Shown in pieces: positions 12,301-18,300 of a DNA stretch of 64,000 bases; position 1 is the first letter of the stretch; each line of letters starts with the position of its first letter. The stretch lies in assembly GCA_035578905.1 (NCBI GenBank), contig JAQJVL010000808.1, forward strand, positions 1-64,000, in the 5' to 3' direction. The position numbers were made by a program, and so were the translations under genes. The stretch is from Stictocephala bisonia. Its lineage: Eukaryota; Arthropoda; Insecta; Hemiptera; Membracidae. The notes below the pieces were generated by a model that saw nothing but the letters and a program-made list of their open reading frames with translations, did no database searches and was not told where the DNA came from.

Positions 12301-15300
12301 TTACAAACCCTGGCTCTCGAACTCATAAAACCGGAAATACAACGGCGCATCAGTGCACAGATCATACACAAAGAAATCAGGCAGCGGGGAAAGCTATTCT
12401 TGAAAGTGGAAGAAAATCATTCTGACCCACCACTGGTCCATGGATTACATGGAAGATGTCATCTTTGTGGCCGAGCAAGGAACAAGAGTGCCAGAAAAAG
12501 ATGTTTTCAGTGCACAAAATGGGTCTGCCCCGAACAAACAGAAAAACAGAAGAGTGTTTACAATGAGTGTGCAGACTAAAAACTGTAAACTTCCAAGACC
12601 TAAACATATTTACTAACAAAGATAAACATGGTTATATACTGTTATACAACTATTTAAACATCTTTTTAATACATTTAAAACTATCTTCTAGAAATATAAT
12701 TTTTACTTTTTATTATTTTTTACATTATGACAATTATATATATCATATTTGTGTTATATATGACACCTCAAGTTCCTACAAACCGCATTAGAAATTTTAA
12801 AATCGTTATTTATGTGATTAACTCAATTTCATAATGGATTACAATAGTAATCCACGCGACCACTTACGTTAGTAGTTTTCGCACAATGACTGCAGTGTTA
12901 AGTTACTAGGCTTATTGTTACAGTTAGTATTGTTGTAAGGTCATGAAAAGTCATGAATTTTCATTTCTATTTGGCAGTAGACACTCTGAGGAAGTATACT
13001 TATGGGCCGAAAATCTGAAGGAGATAGGGGATTAGCCTTTTTCTGTAAAGGCCGAATAACAGCTGATTTCCATATAGTAGGAAATGTACTAGATGATAAA
13101 GATAAATTAAAAATAGCAGTAATTGTAGGAAGGGTTGCTAGTAAAGTATCTTTTAGAAATCGAATTGAAATATTATCTGATCCAACAGCACTACTAATAG
13201 CCCTCAAAACCTCTCCTTCAGTTACTGGAAGGAAGTTGTACTGGTGGGCAGGTCTAGTTAGTGAGATTGAAGAGAGATGATGATTAAAAAGTCCCAAGCC
13301 CCTGACATATCAAGAGGAATGTTTACAAAATAGTCATTAACTTCATTAAGATTTATAGTAACTGGAGCTGAAGTATCTGATTTACCAAGGCCAAGCTCTT
13401 CGACTAGACCTAAGGAATTTGGTAGATTTAGAATTATTAGATAATGTTTGGTAATAGTAACGAATCTTTGAGTTACGAATCTGTTGTTGTGTTTGATTAC
13501 AAAGTGTTTTTATAGGCTACCCAGTCTGCAGCAGATTTACTTTGCTTGGCTCTTCATAGGTTTCTTGATGTTTTAAAAATGATTGAACAATTTTATTATC
13601 ATTTAGAACTTGATTGTCCAATTTCTTTTCACAATTATTCACTCCAAAACAATTTTTTTCACAACCTCTTTGCTGTAAGACAGTCACATCAAATTGTTTA
13701 AGGTATAGTTTGTTCGTCTGCTTTGATTTAAACGTTTGGCGTATCATTCTCATTCCCGTCATTTACAACAACATCTTCCACGTCTAGCCAAAGTTTTCCC
13801 CACAACTTGATTATCGTCCGGGGCTGTATTTCATCATAGGCCTTAGCCACCATGACAATCTCATCCTTCATGTTGAATATCTTTTAACACTCGGATAAGA
13901 TCAGTTGTATCACTGCTCTCTAACTTATACAGAACTTCTGAAAGGAGCTTACACTGTGGTATTTACTTTTAGAACATTTGATGACCCCTGGGTCTATTGG
14001 CTGTTGCAGGCTTGTTACATTGGAAAGCAAAAAGTTATATTTTATCTCAGTTTCACTATCATATTCCACTTCATTTGGGTGTGGAAAGGTGCACTCTTGA
14101 GAAAAAGAAGTGCGTTTACTGGAAGTTTCAAACTCGCCAAATGATGCTTTACTTTGGGCACAAATTCACAAACAAACCACTTTTTGAACAAATAAAGAGT
14201 CCACATAAGGTGATTTCTGGTATCAGTAGTACACTGGTAGCTTTGACATGTCCGAGTTTTTAATGTTTGGGGCTTTGCTGATTTGCCGATGACAAAAGTG
14301 GCAGTTTATGGGTTCCTGAAGCAATTGAACTTAGAGCCACTGGATCCTTTCCTTGATACCTTAAAACCAGGAACAGATTGTTCTGTGGACGCAGCCAATG
14401 TTTTTCGTGGCTAAAGTTTAGAGTTTAATCCAGTTTGGTCAATGTTGTACGAATCTTTTTTTGGACTCAAGATGGCTGACGTGATTGGTTGCTTGGAAAG
14501 GTGTCTGTGATTTTTATTGTTTTACCTGTGTTTTTGGCTGCCGTAATCCACTTTACTCATCGAACATCACACTATGTCATAACTGTGAATTTCGTGTATT
14601 TATGTGTACACCCCAGCACCTTTCACATCCGTCGCTAAACGGATTCTAATAAACCAACTTTTGTGTCTAATTAACAAAACGCCTAACGAACCTGTCAACG
14701 AACATCTGTTCTGTGTATACATGCATATGACATCATCCATAGAGGAACCTACGCTGCACGACTTCTCATCCACAGCCTTCTGAATTACACAGCTTCTTCA
14801 GATTCATCACTATAAACATTGATATATTCTATTCTGTTCTTCTCGGCGGTGGACTGCAGCTGTCGAGGAAGTTCGGGATCTGCATCGTTCAGATACACAC
14901 CCGTCCATTATTATTGTAATCGTCTATTTATTCTCCCAGAACAATGGCTAGTACCGCAACCGCCTGTAAAGTTTGTATGAAACAGGTTTTAGATTCGGAA
15001 GAGGGGATCGCATGCAAATCCAAATGCGGCCACTGGTTTCATCGAGCTTGCGCAAATATATCTAAGGCTGACTACACCCAACTCTCCAAAGATACGAACA
15101 AGAAATGGCTTTGTAACCGAGTGGACTGCTTGCCCCCTCTTGAGGATCCTATTGTAGTCTTGACATCTAGTATAAATAAGCTCATGAATAAGATTGAAAG
15201 TTGGTCTGATCAAATAGCAAAAATAACAGAAGTCACAGAGGGCATCGGGGAAATAAGAACCGATATTGGACTTATCAAAGAACAGATTTCTAAGCTTGAA

Positions 15301-18300
15301 CCGCGAGTCTCAGCGAACGAAACAAAAATAGACAATTTAATATCTGCAGTGGAATCTATTAAAGGAAATAAATCAAATAATCCTGAGTCTATCATCAGTG
15401 AAGTCAATGATAGATCCCAGCAGGCCAAGAATGCTATTATACACAGAATTCCAGAGCCTAATGGCAGCAATGTAAGGGCAAGGGTTGAACGAGATAATGG
15501 ATCAGTTAATTCTATCTTTCAGTCCCTTAATTTGGCCAACCTTCAAGTGACCAAAGTAATCAGGATTGGAAGCAGTCGCCAGATAAATCACGCCCAGTTA
15601 AAGTAATCTTCAAGGACGCAAAAGATGCCATCTCCTTTTTCAAATCTTTCCATCCAGATTCCTGTAAAGAAATCTTCCCAGGTTGCAAGATTGATGTTTC
15701 CCGTGATCGCACGCCAATGGAAAGGTCTTATCTGACTGAACTCAGAAGCGCTCTCGATGCTAGGTCAAAGGCTGGCGAGAGAAACCTGACCATCAAATAT
15801 CAGAATGGAACCCCCAAAATTGTTCAATCCTCAAAAAACTAGCTTCGATCAATGGACATCTCTTAGCTTACTACCAAAACGCTAATGGCTTAAGAAGCAA
15901 ACTGGAAGATATAAAATTATCCATAGCCACATCCAATTTCGATTTGATCATTATCACTGAAACAAATCTCTCTGATGACATACATGATGCCGAAATATCT
16001 CCTAGTAACTATACTTCTTATCGTTGCGACAGATCGCATTTAACAAGCTCCAAATCCAGTAAGAGTGGAGTCATGGTCGCTGTTAAAAACAACATTGCAT
16101 CAACCCGCTTGGTATCTGGTGTGAGCAATATTGAGCATTTGCTGGTAAAGATTGAGCCCTTTAAAGGCATTTCCTGGCTCCTAGTAGCTTGCTATATCCC
16201 TCCTCAACAGCATGTGTCCAGTTACAACAGTCTTCTATCGTCTATTGAGGAGGTGTCTACTGAACATGAATTCCATGAAATTATTGTAATCGGGGATTTC
16301 AACTTACCTGGTGTAGATTGGGCAGATCCTCTAAATTGTGTTCACACTCCTGCCTCCAGAGTGATGCTGTCTCTCATGGAGCTATACGACCTTCAACAAG
16401 TTAATTCTATTTACAACGGAAGAGGAGTCCTGTTTGATCTGGTTCTATGCTCAAATAAAAACACTGCTGTCTCTCTAGACATTGATGCGCTTCTGCCAGC
16501 GGAGGAGAGGCACCACCCTCCACTGTCTATTATCTTACCCTGCAGCAACAGAAACACCAAAGGTTGCTCCACCAAACACTTCAAACCTGATTTTAAAAGA
16601 TGCAATCTTTGGGAAATTTACAATTCCCTCTCAGTCGTGGACTTCACAGCCGTCCTGAGTTCTACTGATCTCAATGAAGCAACCGAAAAGTTCCTTTCTA
16701 CGATTGCTGATGCAGTGAAGCTGAACTCACCATTGAGAAGAGTTGGTATTTCACCATTTCCCAGATGGTTCTCTGCCGAAACTAAAGATCTGGTAATTTC
16801 AAAAAAACTAAACAGACAGTATAAGGAGCAACCGACAGCCTGCAATTACCTTCGTTTCTCCAATTGCGAGAGCGTCTTGTAAGATATCTGCGAAGCGAGA
16901 CTACCGTCAGCACTTAAGGAGAGTAGATCAGGGAGTATCCGTGAACCTTCGCTTCTTTTGGAGCCACGTGAATGCTATTAGAAACTCTTCCTCGTTGCCC
17001 TCACGCATGTCTTACAATGGCACCGAATCTAAGGAACCTCAAGGGATGTGCGAACTGTTCAGGGATTTTTTTCTCCTCAGTGTATACGAAGCCAACGGAG
17101 ATATTTGTGCCTGCTAGTGGTGATCACTTTGGAAACTCCGCATTTTCAAGACTCACACACCAAGAAGTATTGAGCAAGTTGAGGAAGCTTGACGAGACCA
17201 AAGGGTGGGTGGGGCCTTGACGAAATTCCCCCTATTGTTTAAAACATTGCGGTGGTCTGTTGGCGGGGCCAATTTGTGACCCTTTCAATGCGTCGCTGTC
17301 ATCTGGTGTCTTCCCAGAATCTTTAAAAACAGCTTACGGTGTTCCCCTCCACAAAAAAGGGTCCGTTGAAGATGTTGCTAATTATAGACCTATTTCGATT
17401 CTGCCTGCTATTGCTAAAGTTTTTGAGGACCTCTTCCTTGACCGTTTAAAGCTCAAACTGGCTGGCTTAATCTGCTCACAGCAGCATGGTTTCACAAGCG
17501 GGAGGTCTACTGTGTCGAACTTAACGTTATTTCAATCCAAAATACAGGAAGCCTTCACCGTCAACAATCAGTTGGATGCCATATATCTGGACTTCTCCAA
17601 GGCTTTCGACACGTTAGACCACACACTACTTTTGAGAAAATTGCTTTATCAAGGATTTGGAAACACGGAAATTAAGTGGCTGACAAGCTACCTCTCAAAC
17701 CGGCGGTCATTTATTGGCCACTTCATCAGAATTTATTTCATACTCTGGAGTTCCCCAAGGATCGCTGTTGGGATCTATCTCTTTTCACTCTTTATAAATG
17801 ACCTACCTGAAGCTCTCCAATGCGACTCACTTCTGTTTGCTGATGATGTGAAACTGTTTTCCATCGTATCCACTGAAGAGAACTGCCTACGAATCCAGGA
17901 AGATCTGTGTGCGATCGACCACTGGTGCGAAGAGAACAAAATGAAACTCAACACGAAGAAATGCCAAGTGATGACCTTCCACCGGAATCTCTCCCCCATT
18001 GTCTACGAGTACAATATACGCAGTGAGCCCTTAACTCGTGTACTGCAGGTAAAGGATCTCGGTGTCACATTGTTACCTTCACTGAACCCAGAGTTGCATG
18101 TTCGAAACATTTGCAGCAGAGCAAATAAAATGCTTGGATTTGTCTCCCGTTTCTCAAAAGGCTTAAGTGACACGGCCTTAAAGACTTTGTAATGTGCTTT
18201 GGTACGCCAAATCCTTGAATATGGCTCTCCAGTGTGGAACCCCTACCAGAAGTTTCTCATAGAGGAACTAGAGACTATTCAAAGAAGATTTATTCGAATG

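Larger units (their letters stand above)
10956..12988. mobile_element. hAT-like non-autonomous transposon inside the LINE
   Basis: It starts CAGGGTGTCTATTGG and ends, reverse-complemented, CAGAGTGTCTACTGC, which fits hAT-type termini. The 8 bases on each side, AGCAAGAA (10948-10955) and AGGAAGTA (12989-12996), are identical at six of eight positions, as for an aged 8-bp target duplication. Removing it brings RPISILP and LSKCLE together, the expected LINE order. Near both ends it has repeated GTCATGAAAAGTCATGA-type subterminal motifs. I see no hAT transposase. A piggyBac copy occupies 11857-12897. Confidence 0.72.
9600..13490 (-). mobile_element. Second antisense LINE (ORF2), split by the hAT at 10956-12988
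   Basis: Reading on the minus strand from the right: TSAPVTINLNEVNDYFVN, then EVLRAISSAVGSDNIS, AVIRPLQKKANPLS and DFRPISILP up to 12989. After the inserted DNA it resumes at 10947 with LSKCLERIVHQQFFNYLE. The catalytic block follows at 10640-10500: GVPQGSVLGPLLFTLYINDI and YADNLQVY, where the usual YADD is YADN. KQHGLKLNDDKTQ and, near 9850-9770, the C-terminal NRSFTVYGC and LWNVLPDNIK complete it. This is a CR1/jockey-like ORF2 different in sequence from the lineage at 1157-2985. Stops, frameshifts and the inserted element inactivate it. Its 3' border near 9560-9700 is not sharp. Confidence 0.85.

Noticed and set aside
12033..12371. 112-codon minus-strand frame
   Set aside because: Shadow of the plus-strand piggyBac transposase fragment.
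13002..13280. 92-codon plus-strand frame
   Set aside because: Shadow of the minus-strand LINE reverse transcriptase.
15210..15470. 86-codon minus-strand frame
   Set aside because: Shadow of the coiled-coil part of LINE ORF1.
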